Below, in pieces: positions 1-8,900 of a stretch of DNA of 45,366 nucleotides. The translations under genes were made by a program, and so were the position numbers. Numbering within the stretch: the first letter of the stretch is position 1; each line of letters opens with the position of its first letter. The notes beneath the pieces are model-generated. The model was given only the letters and a program-made list of their open reading frames with translations, made no database searches and had not been told where the DNA came from. This DNA is from Polyangia bacterium (lineage in GTDB: Bacteria > Myxococcota_A > Polyangia > Polyangiales > JAUICN01), in contig JAUICN010000017.1 of NCBI GenBank assembly GCA_030427835.1, positions 1 through 45,366 of the forward strand, read 5' to 3'.

Positions 1-856
1 GGTTATGTGTTGGGGAGTAGTTGTATTGTTCGATGTGTGTGGGGTTGTTGGGGATTTGTAGGGTGAAGTTTTGTATGGGTGCGTTGGGGGGTTGGAGTTG
101 GATGTTTCTTGTTCCGGGGGGGATTTTGCGGTTGAAGGGGGCGGAGCCGGCGAGGGTGTTGTCGATGAGGACTTGTGTGCCTGGGGGGAGGTTGAGGATT
201 TGTAGCCTGGGGCCGGGGTTGGTGTAGGAGGCGAAGGTTTGCTCTAGCAGTTGGGGTACTTGGGTTTCTGGGTGTTGTAGGTATTGGGAGTCGGGCATGG
301 CGGCACTGAAGGTTTGGTTTTTGGCGGTGACTAGGGTGAGTGCAAGGTTGAGGAGGGTGGGGGCCTCTGGATCGGGGGTGCTTTGCCCACTGGGCTCTTG
401 CTTCCAGAGGGAGTAGGTGAACGCTCCCTGGGCGTTGAGGGCCTGCAGCCACTGGGGAACGCAGTTGGGGTCGCATTCGTCTTCGGGGGAGGGGTGATCC
501 GGTGGGTGGTTTGTGGTTGGGGAGGCGCTTTGGGGAAGCCGTTGGCGGCGTTGTTCCCGGGTGATGAGGGTATGGCCCTGGGCGTGCAGGTACACCGCAA
601 TCGCCTCGTCCACACGGCTATGCACATCCGACGGGGACGGTAAATCTCCCTGGCTGTCCAACATGACAAAGGTGTCGGCCAGGGCGGGGGAGGCGGCCAG
701 CAATGTGGCTGGCGATGTGGTTAACAACGTGCCCAGTAGTGCAACCCGTGCTTTGGTCTGTGTTTGGGTGCGTGCAGAGGCCAAGGTGGGAGCTGGCATG
801 GGGGTCAGCCTAGTTTGATTTTTTGTTTTGGGCATGGGTTTTTGTGGAAAGGGCAT
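1..856 (-). CDS. PEGA-like secreted protein, 3' end outside window
   Basis: An open frame runs from an ATG at 856 to the left edge with no stop, so only the N-terminal 285 residues are visible. The N-terminus is basic, followed by a hydrophobic stretch and an ASPALA-type signal peptidase site at about residues 57-62. The middle has a small Cys pair (DECDPNC). Near the edge, a segment reading LQILNLPPGTQVLIDN with a following SAPF...PPGTRNIQL resembles a PEGA beta-sandwich, a domain common in myxobacterial envelope proteins. The start at 856 lies 5 nt after the stop of the upstream gene, which suggests translational coupling; in-frame ATGs at 835 and 799 are alternatives. Function unknown; probably acts in the periplasm or envelope with its operon partner. 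Confidence 0.7.
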   Translation of the reverse strand, partial: MPFPQKPMPKTKNQTRLTPMPAPTLASARTQTQTKARVALLGTLLTTSPATLLAASPALADTFVMLDSQGDLPSPSDVHSRVDEAIAVYLHAQGHTLITREQRRQRLPQSASPTTNHPPDHPSPEDECDPNCVPQWLQALNAQGAFTYSLWKQEPSGQSTPDPEAPTLLNLALTLVTAKNQTFSAAMPDSQYLQHPETQVPQLLEQTFASYTNPGPRLQILNLPPGTQVLIDNTLAGSAPFNRKIPPGTRNIQLQPPNAPIQNFTLQIPNNPTHIEQYNYSPTHN

Positions 857-861
857 TCGGT

Positions 862-2910
862 CTAAAAGGATCCTGAAAGTTGGAGGGAGAGGCCGCCTTG
901 GTTGGGGGTGGGCTGTAGGGAGAGACGTGGGCGTGAGTTTGCGGCACGGGTTGCGGTTGGATCTGCCGAGTCTGCGGTGTCGGGGCGTTTGAGCATAAAC
1001 GAGAGCGGTACGCTGAGCAGTGGGGCTGCGGTGGCGGCCCAGGCCCAGGCCATGCCACTATTGAATACGCTGACGGAACACTGGCCGTCGGCAATGCGTT
1101 CCACACATTTTCCGTTGCGAGCTGCAGCAGAGATGGCAAATCCGGTGGAGAGCAGGCCGGCGGATCCCACGGCCCATGTCCAAAGTGGGGCTCCAAGGAG
1201 CCCTTTTGTTTTGTCCCATCGATCCAGCATGCCGTTGGCCTTGAATAGCCAGGGCAAGCCCACCACTCCGAACGCGCCTGCAGTGATGGCCATGCCGTGG
1301 TAGTAGCCGCGATCTACTTTGCTTACGGGCCGGTCATCGAGGCCATCGCGATGAATGATGGACCACACTCCCCAGGTGCCGAGAAGAGCGCTGCCGCTGG
1401 TAATGAGTGCGAAGGTCGGCAACATGGTTGGGTCCGCTTCTAGGCGGACGTTCCGTCGGGGTCGGCGGTTGTGGGATCTGTGGTTGTTGTTGGGGGGCCG
1501 AGGCGTGCGGGCGGCCGCTTCCATGTAGGGTACGAGGTACACTTGAGCCTGTAGGAATGCTGGGCCGCCGCCACGGTACCTGGTGAGCCCTGGATGAACT
1601 CCAAAGTGTTCGATCAGGGCCAGGGCCTGGCCCTCGCCTTCTGTGGGAGGGGTATGCCTTGTGGGCGAAATGGGAGTGGGAGGGTTGGTGCGAAAGCTGA
1701 AACTTTCGAGCCTCCATGGGTGTTGTGTTCTGTCGGCCTGTTTCAACCAGATCTCGATCTGATGTTGTAAATGGGGCCCCCTCTGTTGCGCATTGTATGT
1801 GGCGGTGGCGGTGATTCGGCCCGTACCCATGTCAATTTTGTCGACTCGCACCGTGTAAAAGTCTTCGGCCACGACAGACCAAAGGTGTGCGGCGCCGAGT
1901 ACCTGGCCGGCGAACAATGCATCGGACACGTACCGTTTTCTAAGTTGCTCGTGGTCCTGGTAACGGAACGCAATGCGGCTTTCGGTGTGCATGAGGTTGT
2001 CAAACTCGGGATCCACATAAATGTGATCTTCCGCGTGGCCTATCAAGACCGAGTGGATACGACTTGCTGTAATGTTCGCCTCACCACACTCCACTTGGAT
2101 ATCGTAGTTGCCGGGAGACGCGTTGTGGAATGTGTAGGGGGTAGGGCCCAGGCGTTGGCCATTGGCATAGGCGGTACACCCCTGCGGTTCGCTGTGGATG
2201 GTGAAGCTTCCGTTGTCGCTAGGTGTGTGGCTCCCAGCCGTTTGCAGGTACTTTCGGGTGTAGGGTGGGTGGTATACTTCTTCCGCTTCCCTGTGGGGGG
2301 TGAGCCTTCGGCATTGAACGGCCTGTTCTTCCGCTTCTTTGACGTGTGATGTGCGGTGTAGGGCGTTCACCGCGTACGCACAAATATCCAGAATGCGTTG
2401 AGCTAGGTTGTCGTCGCGGGCGAGGTAGCTGATATTGGGCTCGATCTCTCCCAGGGTGTCCCGCGCACGCTGGATGGCTGAGGTCCAGTGGCCGTGGATA
2501 ATATGGTAGTTGATTTGGTTGCGCATCTGTCGGATTGCCCGTTCCTCCTCCGCAGTGGCTTGGGATGGTGCGCGGGAATGTCGGCCTTGGAACTCCCGTA
2601 CTGCTTTGCTGCTGTCAGGGGTGGGTTCGTGCATTTCATACAACACCTTGGATAGGTGTTCGGCGACCTGTTCCACATTCCGCTGGGTTGGTAGTGACGT
2701 CGCTGTGGTCACAAGGTGAGGTTGTACGTCCTCCCAGCGTCGATTCTCTGTAGCGGTCTGGGCCGGCACGCGGATTCGAACCTGGGTGTGGGTCTGTGCG
2801 GGAGCCTGAGCATGCAAACCCAACACGGCCCAGGCGGAGGCAAAGGCTAAGGCGTATCGTAGGCCGCAGTGCACAGGGTGCGGGTGTGAATTGGAACGTG
2901 GGTGGTTCAT
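862..2910 (-). CDS. PEGA-domain envelope protein with C-terminal membrane segments
   Basis: 682 residues. The ATG at 2910 gives a signal peptide (LRYALAFASAWAVLGLHAQA); a longer frame would need a TTG. An N-terminal helical region of about 200 residues resembles no family I can name. It is followed by a PEGA domain at about residues 232-280 (SFTIHSEPQGCTAYANGQ, then PYTFHNASPGNYDIQVEC), which binds surface polymers in some proteins. After a region with mixed strands, four hydrophobic segments lie between about residues 495 and 650, and the C-terminus ends LSLQLSGSF with an aromatic last residue. The layout (periplasmic N-terminus, PEGA, membrane helices) is typical of uncharacterised Myxococcota proteins. 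It is followed after 5 nt by another PEGA-like gene, so the two probably act together. No catalytic motif is visible. Confidence 0.82.
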   Translation of the reverse strand: MNHPRSNSHPHPVHCGLRYALAFASAWAVLGLHAQAPAQTHTQVRIRVPAQTATENRRWEDVQPHLVTTATSLPTQRNVEQVAEHLSKVLYEMHEPTPDSSKAVREFQGRHSRAPSQATAEEERAIRQMRNQINYHIIHGHWTSAIQRARDTLGEIEPNISYLARDDNLAQRILDICAYAVNALHRTSHVKEAEEQAVQCRRLTPHREAEEVYHPPYTRKYLQTAGSHTPSDNGSFTIHSEPQGCTAYANGQRLGPTPYTFHNASPGNYDIQVECGEANITASRIHSVLIGHAEDHIYVDPEFDNLMHTESRIAFRYQDHEQLRKRYVSDALFAGQVLGAAHLWSVVAEDFYTVRVDKIDMGTGRITATATYNAQQRGPHLQHQIEIWLKQADRTQHPWRLESFSFRTNPPTPISPTRHTPPTEGEGQALALIEHFGVHPGLTRYRGGGPAFLQAQVYLVPYMEAAARTPRPPNNNHRSHNRRPRRNVRLEADPTMLPTFALITSGSALLGTWGVWSIIHRDGLDDRPVSKVDRGYYHGMAITAGAFGVVGLPWLFKANGMLDRWDKTKGLLGAPLWTWAVGSAGLLSTGFAISAAARNGKCVERIADGQCSVSVFNSGMAWAWAATAAPLLSVPLSFMLKRPDTADSADPTATRAANSRPRLSLQPTPNQGGLSLQLSGSF

Positions 2911-3286
2911 GGGAAGTGGGTATGGGTACAATTCATCACAACAGTCGGGTCTGTAAACGTCTTTTTTATTGAGACTCCAACATGGGGTGACGTTTGCGCA
3001 TGGAGACCTGTCCCTCTAAAAAATAAGGTTTAAGGGGCCCTGTTAGGGGTTTGGTGTTGTCGATTGCTTGTGCCATCTGCCCGGTTATCGGACAGGGCCG
3101 TCGTCAGTTGCGTATTTTCTTAAAAAATACTGTAGTGACCCAGGGCGCCGCAGTGCGGCGTGATCAAGTAATTGGATTTATGCCCGTGGCACTCACTTGA
3201 ACACTGGAAAGAACCACAGTTTCGAGGCGTGTGAAGCGTTGGGGAAGGCTGCAGGCGACTACTTTCAGGCGCCTACCTACAGGCGA
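2911..3286. other. Gene-free stretch with two hairpins
   Basis: This gap lies between infA (reading in from the right) and the PEGA gene. It holds a perfect GC hairpin at 3146-3160 (CGCCGC, loop AGT, GCGGCG) and an AT hairpin at 3112-3130 (GTATTTT, loop CTTAA, AAAATAC). Read on the minus strand, the GC hairpin is followed 15 nt later by a T-run, so the pair may end infA transcription. No gene was seen. The candidate PEGA promoter is at 2952-2980. Confidence 0.5.
2952..2980 (-). promoter_or_regulatory. Candidate promoter for the PEGA operon
   Basis: On the minus strand TTGGAG (2975-2980) and TTTACA (2952-2957) are separated by 17 nt, about 40 nt upstream of the ATG at 2910. The spacing fits a sigma-70 promoter, but the hexamers are only moderate matches. 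Confidence 0.35.
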
Positions 3287-3292
3287 CTACTT
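3252..3292. repeat. Short direct repeat at the infA stop
   Basis: CAGGCGACTACTT occurs at 3252-3264 and again at 3280-3292, a 28-bp period. The second copy contains the infA stop codon. Confidence 0.7.
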
Positions 3293-3565
3293 GGCGCGGT
3301 AGACGATCATGCCGTGGGTGAGGTCGTAGGGGGAGAGGGCTACGGTGACTCGGTCGCCCAGGATGACGCGGATGCGAAACTTCCGCATGCGGCCGCAGAG
3401 CTGGGCGCGGACCACGGCGCCGGCGTCGGTGGTGACTTCGAACTGTCCGCCTGCGTAGACCTGGCTGATGAGGCCCTCGAGCTTGACGTGGTCGTCCCTG
3501 GTCGAGTCCTCCTCTTCGAGGTCGAACCTATGCTTTTTCCTTCTTCCTCTTGCGGGTCTAGCCAT
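3287..3565 (-). CDS. infA: Translation initiation factor IF-1
   Basis: 92 residues forming one S1/OB-fold. Recognisable blocks are EGLISQVYAGGQFEVTTDAG, CGRMRKFRIRVILGDRV and SPYDLTHGMIVYRAK, matching the IF-1 family (GKMRKNYIRILTGDKV and PYDLSKGRI in E. coli). IF-1 occupies the ribosomal A site during initiation and aids IF-2 and IF-3. The protein is about 20 residues longer than E. coli IF-1 because of a basic N-terminal extension (ARPARGRRKKHRF). The ATG at 3565 was chosen; an ATG at 3574 would add three residues, and neither has a good ribosome-binding site. It stands alone, divergent from plsC. Confidence 0.93.
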   Translation of the reverse strand: MARPARGRRKKHRFDLEEEDSTRDDHVKLEGLISQVYAGGQFEVTTDAGAVVRAQLCGRMRKFRIRVILGDRVTVALSPYDLTHGMIVYRAK

Positions 3566-3654
3566 GAGCCGCATGACTTAGCATGTTCTTTTCTGGATAC
3601 CCGGAAAATCGCCCCATGGCTGGGATATGGGCGGCTTCTGGGGGGGGGCGCCGG

Positions 3655-3703
3655 TGTTGAGCTGCTGTGGTGACCTGCTGTGTTGAGCTGCTGTGGTGAC
3701 CTG
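3655..3703. repeat. Two-copy direct repeat upstream of plsC
   Basis: A perfect 23-bp unit beginning TGTTGAGCTGCTGTGGTGAC is present at 3655-3677 and 3681-3703 (26-bp period). It sits in the divergent infA-plsC gap, next to a run of nine G at 3640-3648. A TTGACA hexamer follows at 3710-3715, but no good -10 is seen. Confidence 0.8.
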
Positions 3704-3744
3704 GGTGGATTGACAGGGCCCATGTCACCTCTCACATCCAAGCG

Positions 3745-4701
3745 ATGCTGGATCTCAATACCCTGCAGAGCTTGCGGTTGCAGCGCCGTTCCCGGGGGCA
3801 GGATGTGCTGGGTACGCTGCTTTCGCCGGGGTACCGCCGTATCCAGTTTGGGTTTGAGGGGATTGAAAACCTGCCGGAGCCGCCCTTCATTTTGGCCATG
3901 AACCATTCGGATCGGTACAACAATTTTCCGTTCATGGATTGGTTTCGTAGGGAACGTGGCCTGTATTTCGCCTCCTGGGTGAAGGGGAAGTATTACGACA
4001 ACCCCTTGATGCGCTGGTTCATGATGGCCATGCAACAGCTGCCCACGGTTTCCAAGGGCTATGTGATTACGACGGACTTTCGTTCGGTGATGGGGCGCAA
4101 GTCCACCGATGCGCAGTATCGGGTACTGAAGGATTGGGTGGACGCCCAGGCTGCGGTGGATGTGGGGGAGGTCATCCCCGCTCCAGAGGTGGACGAACCT
4201 CTGCGCAAGGTACTGGACCGACCCCGGAATATGTTGGGCCGTGGGTTTGACCCCGCTGCGGAAACCTACGCTCAAGCCGTGCTGCGTACGTTCGATGCCA
4301 TGATGGCGCAGTTCGTGCGCCTCAATGAACAGGCCATGGAACAGGGGAATCCGTTGCTGATTTTCCCCCAGGGAACACGTTCCAAGCGGTTGATTCCGGC
4401 GCGCCCGGGGGTGGCCCAGATCGCCTTGCACCTCAAGGTTCCGGTGGTTCCCGTGGGTTGCAATGGCTCGGATTTGGTATTTCCCAACAACAATCCCTTG
4501 GGTCGCGGCGGGCCGATTTTGTACCGCATTGGTACTCCGATTTCGCCTGAACAGTTGGCAGCCTGGCACCCGGGGCCGTTTGTGCCCTTTTCCAACCGCG
4601 CGAGCCAATCCTTTGGGGCCCAGTTCCTGGAGATCAGCCAGCATATCAATGGGCGGGTCAACGAACTGTTGGACGAACCCTACCAGCTGGCAGGGGGATA
4701 G
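3745..4701 (+). CDS. PlsC-type lysophospholipid acyltransferase
   Basis: 318 residues, probably an acyltransferase that adds a fatty acid to a lysophospholipid or 1-acylglycerol-3-phosphate at the inner membrane. The PlsC motif III is clear as FPQGTRS (about residue 210; Gln in place of the usual Glu), and IPARPGVAQIAL and VPVVPVGCNGSD follow as expected for motif IV. The motif I region reads NHSDRYNN: the His is present, but Asn occupies the +5 position where the HX4D motif has Asp, with an Asp at +2 instead. This matches a variant subgroup (NHxDRYN) rather than canonical PlsC, so the exact substrate is uncertain. A ZIP transporter follows after 7 nt, probably in one transcript. No good ribosome-binding site precedes the ATG. 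Confidence 0.85.
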   Translation: MLDLNTLQSLRLQRRSRGQDVLGTLLSPGYRRIQFGFEGIENLPEPPFILAMNHSDRYNNFPFMDWFRRERGLYFASWVKGKYYDNPLMRWFMMAMQQLPTVSKGYVITTDFRSVMGRKSTDAQYRVLKDWVDAQAAVDVGEVIPAPEVDEPLRKVLDRPRNMLGRGFDPAAETYAQAVLRTFDAMMAQFVRLNEQAMEQGNPLLIFPQGTRSKRLIPARPGVAQIALHLKVPVVPVGCNGSDLVFPNNNPLGRGGPILYRIGTPISPEQLAAWHPGPFVPFSNRASQSFGAQFLEISQHINGRVNELLDEPYQLAGG

Positions 4702-4708
4702 GGCGCCC

Positions 4709-5452
4709 ATGATGTCCGTACCGATGCTTGCGGCAATCGGATCCATTGGTGTGGGTGCCCTGCTTGCGTGGCCCAGGTTGCGTGGCGCCAGGGTCACCCG
4801 GGTGGTGGAAACCACGGCGGTGGTGGTGACGCTTGTGCTTGTGGTGGGCCAGATGTTGCCCGAGGTGTTGTCCGAGGCGGGGTTCTGGGGAGTGGTGGTG
4901 TTTTTTGCAACGCTGGGTGTGCCCCGAGTGTTTGAGTGGATGGGGCAACGCCGGAAATCTGGACCGGAGAAGAACCCGGAGGCTTCCCTGGATCCGGAAT
5001 GCACAGCGGAGCACAGCGATCACCACCACCACCATCACCCCACCCACCGGGTGGGGCTTGAGTTGATGTACGGGGGGCTTTTGTTTCACCGTTTCTTGGA
5101 TGGGGTGGGGCTGGGTACCTACGACCTGGGAGTTTCAGGAGAGACTCGGCGTTGGGAAATGGTGGTTGCCATTGCGGTTCACACGGTTCCGGTGACCGCG
5201 GCGGCCCTGTTTACGCTAGGCCAGCACGTGCACAGCCGCGCGGCCCACCAGACCCAGCTGATCGCCCGCGCGCTCGGGCTTGTGCTTGCAACCGGGTTGG
5301 GCATCCACCTGGTGGATCAGGTGCCATCGGAATGGGTGATGTCGGTGGGGCCCTGGATCCACGCGGGGGTGGCTGGAATGTTACTGCACGTGGTGTTGCA
5401 TGACTGGCTGGTTCCCCACGGGAAACCCACATCCGCGAACCCAGAACGTTGA
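4709..5452 (+). CDS. ZIP-family-like metal transporter, degenerate motifs
   Basis: 247 residues with about seven hydrophobic segments. A His-rich loop (HSDHHHHHHPTH, near residue 110) lies between helices 3 and 4, where ZIP transporters carry their metal-sensing loop. The helix 4 and 5 motifs are recognisable but altered: FHRFLDGVGLG instead of HNFPEG, and AVHTVPVTAAAL instead of HEIPE. The protein may therefore transport or sense a divalent metal with altered selectivity, or have diverged in function. The start is the ATG at 4709, preceded by an AGGGGGATAGGG ribosome-binding region overlapping the plsC stop. It is convergent with the PilZ gene, with only 8 nt between stops. Confidence 0.72.
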   Translation: MMSVPMLAAIGSIGVGALLAWPRLRGARVTRVVETTAVVVTLVLVVGQMLPEVLSEAGFWGVVVFFATLGVPRVFEWMGQRRKSGPEKNPEASLDPECTAEHSDHHHHHHPTHRVGLELMYGGLLFHRFLDGVGLGTYDLGVSGETRRWEMVVAIAVHTVPVTAAALFTLGQHVHSRAAHQTQLIARALGLVLATGLGIHLVDQVPSEWVMSVGPWIHAGVAGMLLHVVLHDWLVPHGKPTSANPER

Positions 5453-5460
5453 AGTCGGGA

Positions 5461-5904
5461 CTACCCGCCCGGTAGGGGTGGGGGTTTGGCGCAGCCCACT
5501 TCCATGAGATGTTCGAGTTTCGCTCCCACTTCTGGGGTGAGGTGGATGAACCGGGCTGCAAAGCTTTTGGATCGAAGATCCTCGTTGTAGCGCACGATGT
5601 TTCCTGCGATGTCGACCGCGGCTCCTGTTTCAGGGAGAAAGATGTTGAGGTCGATGTCCGTTTCCAGTTTTAGCCACCGTGGGCGAGGGCCCTTGCCCAT
5701 GTCCACGAGTATTCCCGACCGACTCATGTTGACCACGTTCATGATGTAGTCTGTCGAGGCGTCGGCTACCTTGATTTGTGCGTAGATTTCCACACGGGGT
5801 GCGCGCCTGCGTTCCGACTCGGGGATTTCTGATCTTGCCGACACTGGCTCGGTGGTTTGACCGGGCTGGGCCAGTTCGGTTTGCATCGGGGATGGGGCAG
5901 ACAT
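5461..5904 (-). CDS. PilZ-domain protein, probable c-di-GMP effector
   Basis: 147 residues. After a disordered N-terminus of about 35 residues comes a PilZ domain with both c-di-GMP signature parts: RRRAPR (RxxxR) at about residues 32-37 and NMSRSGILVD (the D/NxSxxG box) about 30 residues later. The rest is a six-stranded barrel pattern ending in a helical tail. Such stand-alone PilZ proteins bind c-di-GMP and relay it to motility, secretion or polysaccharide systems; the partner cannot be read here. The ATG at 5904 is preferred to an upstream TTG at 5925. It lies 75 nt downstream of the C25 protease gene on the same strand and may be co-transcribed with it. Confidence 0.85.
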   Translation of the reverse strand: MSAPSPMQTELAQPGQTTEPVSARSEIPESERRRAPRVEIYAQIKVADASTDYIMNVVNMSRSGILVDMGKGPRPRWLKLETDIDLNIFLPETGAAVDIAGNIVRYNEDLRSKSFAARFIHLTPEVGAKLEHLMEVGCAKPPPLPGG

Positions 5905-5979
5905 GTCCGTGAACGAGTGTACCAATGCCTGGACGGGTTTGGAATACCCATGTGGCTACTAGCGCACCATTGAACCCGT

Positions 5980-8900
5980 TTAGCGGCGTCGGCGGCGGCG
6001 GTTGCGGCGGCGGTTTTGCCGTTGTCCCAGGAAAATCAGCAGGGCCACGCTCACCACGATGGGGCCCTGACCGGAGAGGGGGTTGCAACCGGAGGCCGCG
6101 GAACAGGTGGGGATGTTTGCGTTGGACTCTGGGAGGTAGTTTTCTGTGGCGCTTGGGTTGCTTGCCAGGGATGCGCTTGTTGCGGAGTGCAACTGGTTAA
6201 GTTTTTCCGCCGGGTCGTTCTTTTCGTAGGGGGTGTTGAGGTGGAGCGCGGGGTCGCCAAGTAGATTGTACATGACCACGGTGTCGAGGCTTTCGTCGCT
6301 GTTGCGGTAGCGCCTTACGGCTTCCATGGCGGCGTCCCCAATGACCCCGATGTGTTCGTTGGCGATGAGCTGGGTCAGGTGACGGGTCAGCACTTCGGCT
6401 TCCCGGGTGACCGACACTCCGGCGGGGCCAAACAGGGCGATGCCGCCGCGGTTGGGGGTGTGTACCAGGCGGGCGCCCAGGGAATCGTAGCCGGGAATGT
6501 CGAACCTTGCGGTGGTGCAGCTGCTCACCACGAAGAAGGGGAGCTCGGTGCTGGGCTTCAGTTGGTCCATGTCGTCTCGGGTCATCCAACCGGTGGTGGA
6601 CAAACGATCTGCCCCCCCGTGGCCGTTGTAGCGGGCGATCAATGAACCCCCGTTGAGTGCAGCAAAGAGTTCGTCGCGGGCGGTGTCGAAATCAAAGTCG
6701 CCTTGGTTTACATGGGTGGTTTCAAAGCGTTGGGAAAGCTGACCTGCAATCGTTTTTGTGGATTCGCTAAAGTCGTGTGACCGGTCCGCATTGTCGGACA
6801 TCAGGGTGACCTTGGAGGACCAGCCCCCTGGTGCCTGCTGTTCGTACTGTTCCATCTTGGTGATGAGGCCGGCGAGCTCGGTGGGGGTGCGCACCGGGAG
6901 CCTGCCCACTGCGAGTTCTGGGATCCAGTCGTCCTCAAGGATATCTGCGTACTTGAGGTCCGAGGCGAAGAGGCCGTTGGGGGTCTGGGCGAGCATGATG
7001 GGCATGAGGTTGTCACCCATGGAAAAGGTGTCCTTGTAGTCGTAGGTGCCCACGCCCACCAACACCACGTAGCGGGGGGATCGCTCCCAGTGTTGGTGGG
7101 CGTAACGCAGGAATGCACGGATGGCGTTGGGGTCTTGCCGCCCGTGGCTAAACTCGTCGTAGATGTCAGAGAGGTTGACCAGCATGGAGCGAAGTTGGGT
7201 TTGCCCGAGGCGGGTGCTGTTGCGCAGGTTGACCAGGCGAACGGCTTCGGAAGCCAGGGAGCTTGGTGTAATCACGAGGTGATCTGCGTTGTTGTCGGTG
7301 TTGCGGAGGTCGGACTCAAAATCCCGCTCAAAGCCGTCCGGGGAAAGGATGTCAGATTCCGTGAAGGCGAAGTAGGTACCCGTGGATCGTTCCGGGGTGA
7401 ACGACAGGGAATGGCTCGATTCTGTGCCCGCGATGCCAACATTGATCACTTCACGGACCTGATGGGGGTTGCTGATGTCCAGGATGCGTACGTCCCCTGC
7501 TGCATGGGTCAGGTGCAGGTTGTGGTGGAGTGCGCCCGTGAACTCCACTGGGGTGGAAGGAATGTCGTAGGAACGGGTGTATTCGATGGTGGCTCCGTCC
7601 ACGTAGACGGTGTTGTGGGTGGCGCCCTGTGCGATTTCGGCCACCAGGTGGAGGTTGTTTTGGCCTTCGCGTAGGTCGGAGGCTTCTACGGTGAAGCTGG
7701 TTTCAAAGGGGCGAATCCCCTCAAAGGCGATGGTGTCCAGGTGGGTTCCGTTGAGTTCCACGCGGATGCGGTGTTCTCCTGGGACGTTTTCGGTTTGCCC
7801 GCCGTAGACCCTCAGTTGAATGGTGGCGGATGCCGCGTCGGGTACCGTGGACTCCAGTGTGAAGGGGAGGTCGGTGGTAGGTAGCCCGTAGGAGGGAGCC
7901 AGTGCTTTGTAGAACCAGAAGTCCTTGGTGGGGTCGGGGGAGACATTGAGTGCCGGGATGACGTCTTCTTCTGCATGGACGGTTGCGCGGTAGGTTTCGT
8001 TGTGAAGAACGCCCGTGGGGGTGCCATCCCAATCGGAGAGGGTAAGGCCCGGGGTGAGGGTAATGCGAATCCGGTCATGGGCGTCGTAGATGGATGGGGT
8101 GACGCGGGCGAAGGTGAGCACTGCACGACCGTCGGACGAAGCTTTCCAGGCGATGGGCTGGCCCTGCATGGTGAGGCCCAGCTGCTGGGTTTGGATGAGG
8201 TATTCCATTTCCTGAACCGAGTGGTCAAACCAGGTGGCCAGGTCGCTTGCGTCGATTTGCACAACGCCTGTGCTTGCGATCTTGACGTAGACCGCGGCGG
8301 GCTTTTCGTTGGAGAGCAGTTGGGTGCGGGGGGCACGTTGTTCTGGGGTGATGTTGGCGATTTGCCTGTGGGGTACCGCCAGGTGGCCTTCTTGCAACAG
8401 GGATTGGGGTAGGGTGCGCGGCGCGGGCACCCGGTTCACCTCAAAGGGGCCGTACCGGTGCTTTGCGCCGTGCAAGTCGGTTTCGATGATGGCGTAGCGC
8501 CCAGGTTCTGAGGCGTCTCCACTGGGGTCCACCACGTAGTAGGTGCTTCCCTGTAGTGCGTTCTGGGCTGAGTTGCCCATGCTAAGCACGTTTCCGTGGG
8601 GCACGGGGCTGGGAAATCCCGTGTCTTTTTGGATGCGTACGAGCTCAAAACCCAGGGTGGCGCTTTCCGTACTGGTCTTCCAGAACACCACGGGTTGACC
8701 CTGGTGGGCGAACATTCCGATGTCCGTGACGACCGCGAAGCTCAGGTGTTCGCAGTTGACGGGTGTGGGATCTCCGAGGCAAGTGTCGGTACCCGCGCCT
8801 CCGTCGTTGTTGTTGTTGCCGGCCTCACCGTCCAGGAAGTCGTTCCCTCCGTTGCCAAACAGGTCGTCGTTGCTCGCCCCGCCTAGGATCATGTCACTTC

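Noticed and set aside
3340..5004. Long open frame on the minus strand opposite plsC and the ZIP-like gene
   Set aside because: Its translation is low in hydrophobic structure, rich in His/Arg/Gln/Pro and has no domain; the plus-strand genes have clear family motifs, so it is an antisense shadow of GC-rich codons.
5452..5480. CTACC/GGTAG inverted repeat as a terminator between the ZIP-like and PilZ genes
   Set aside because: Only a 5-bp stem without T-run, inside the PilZ coding end.
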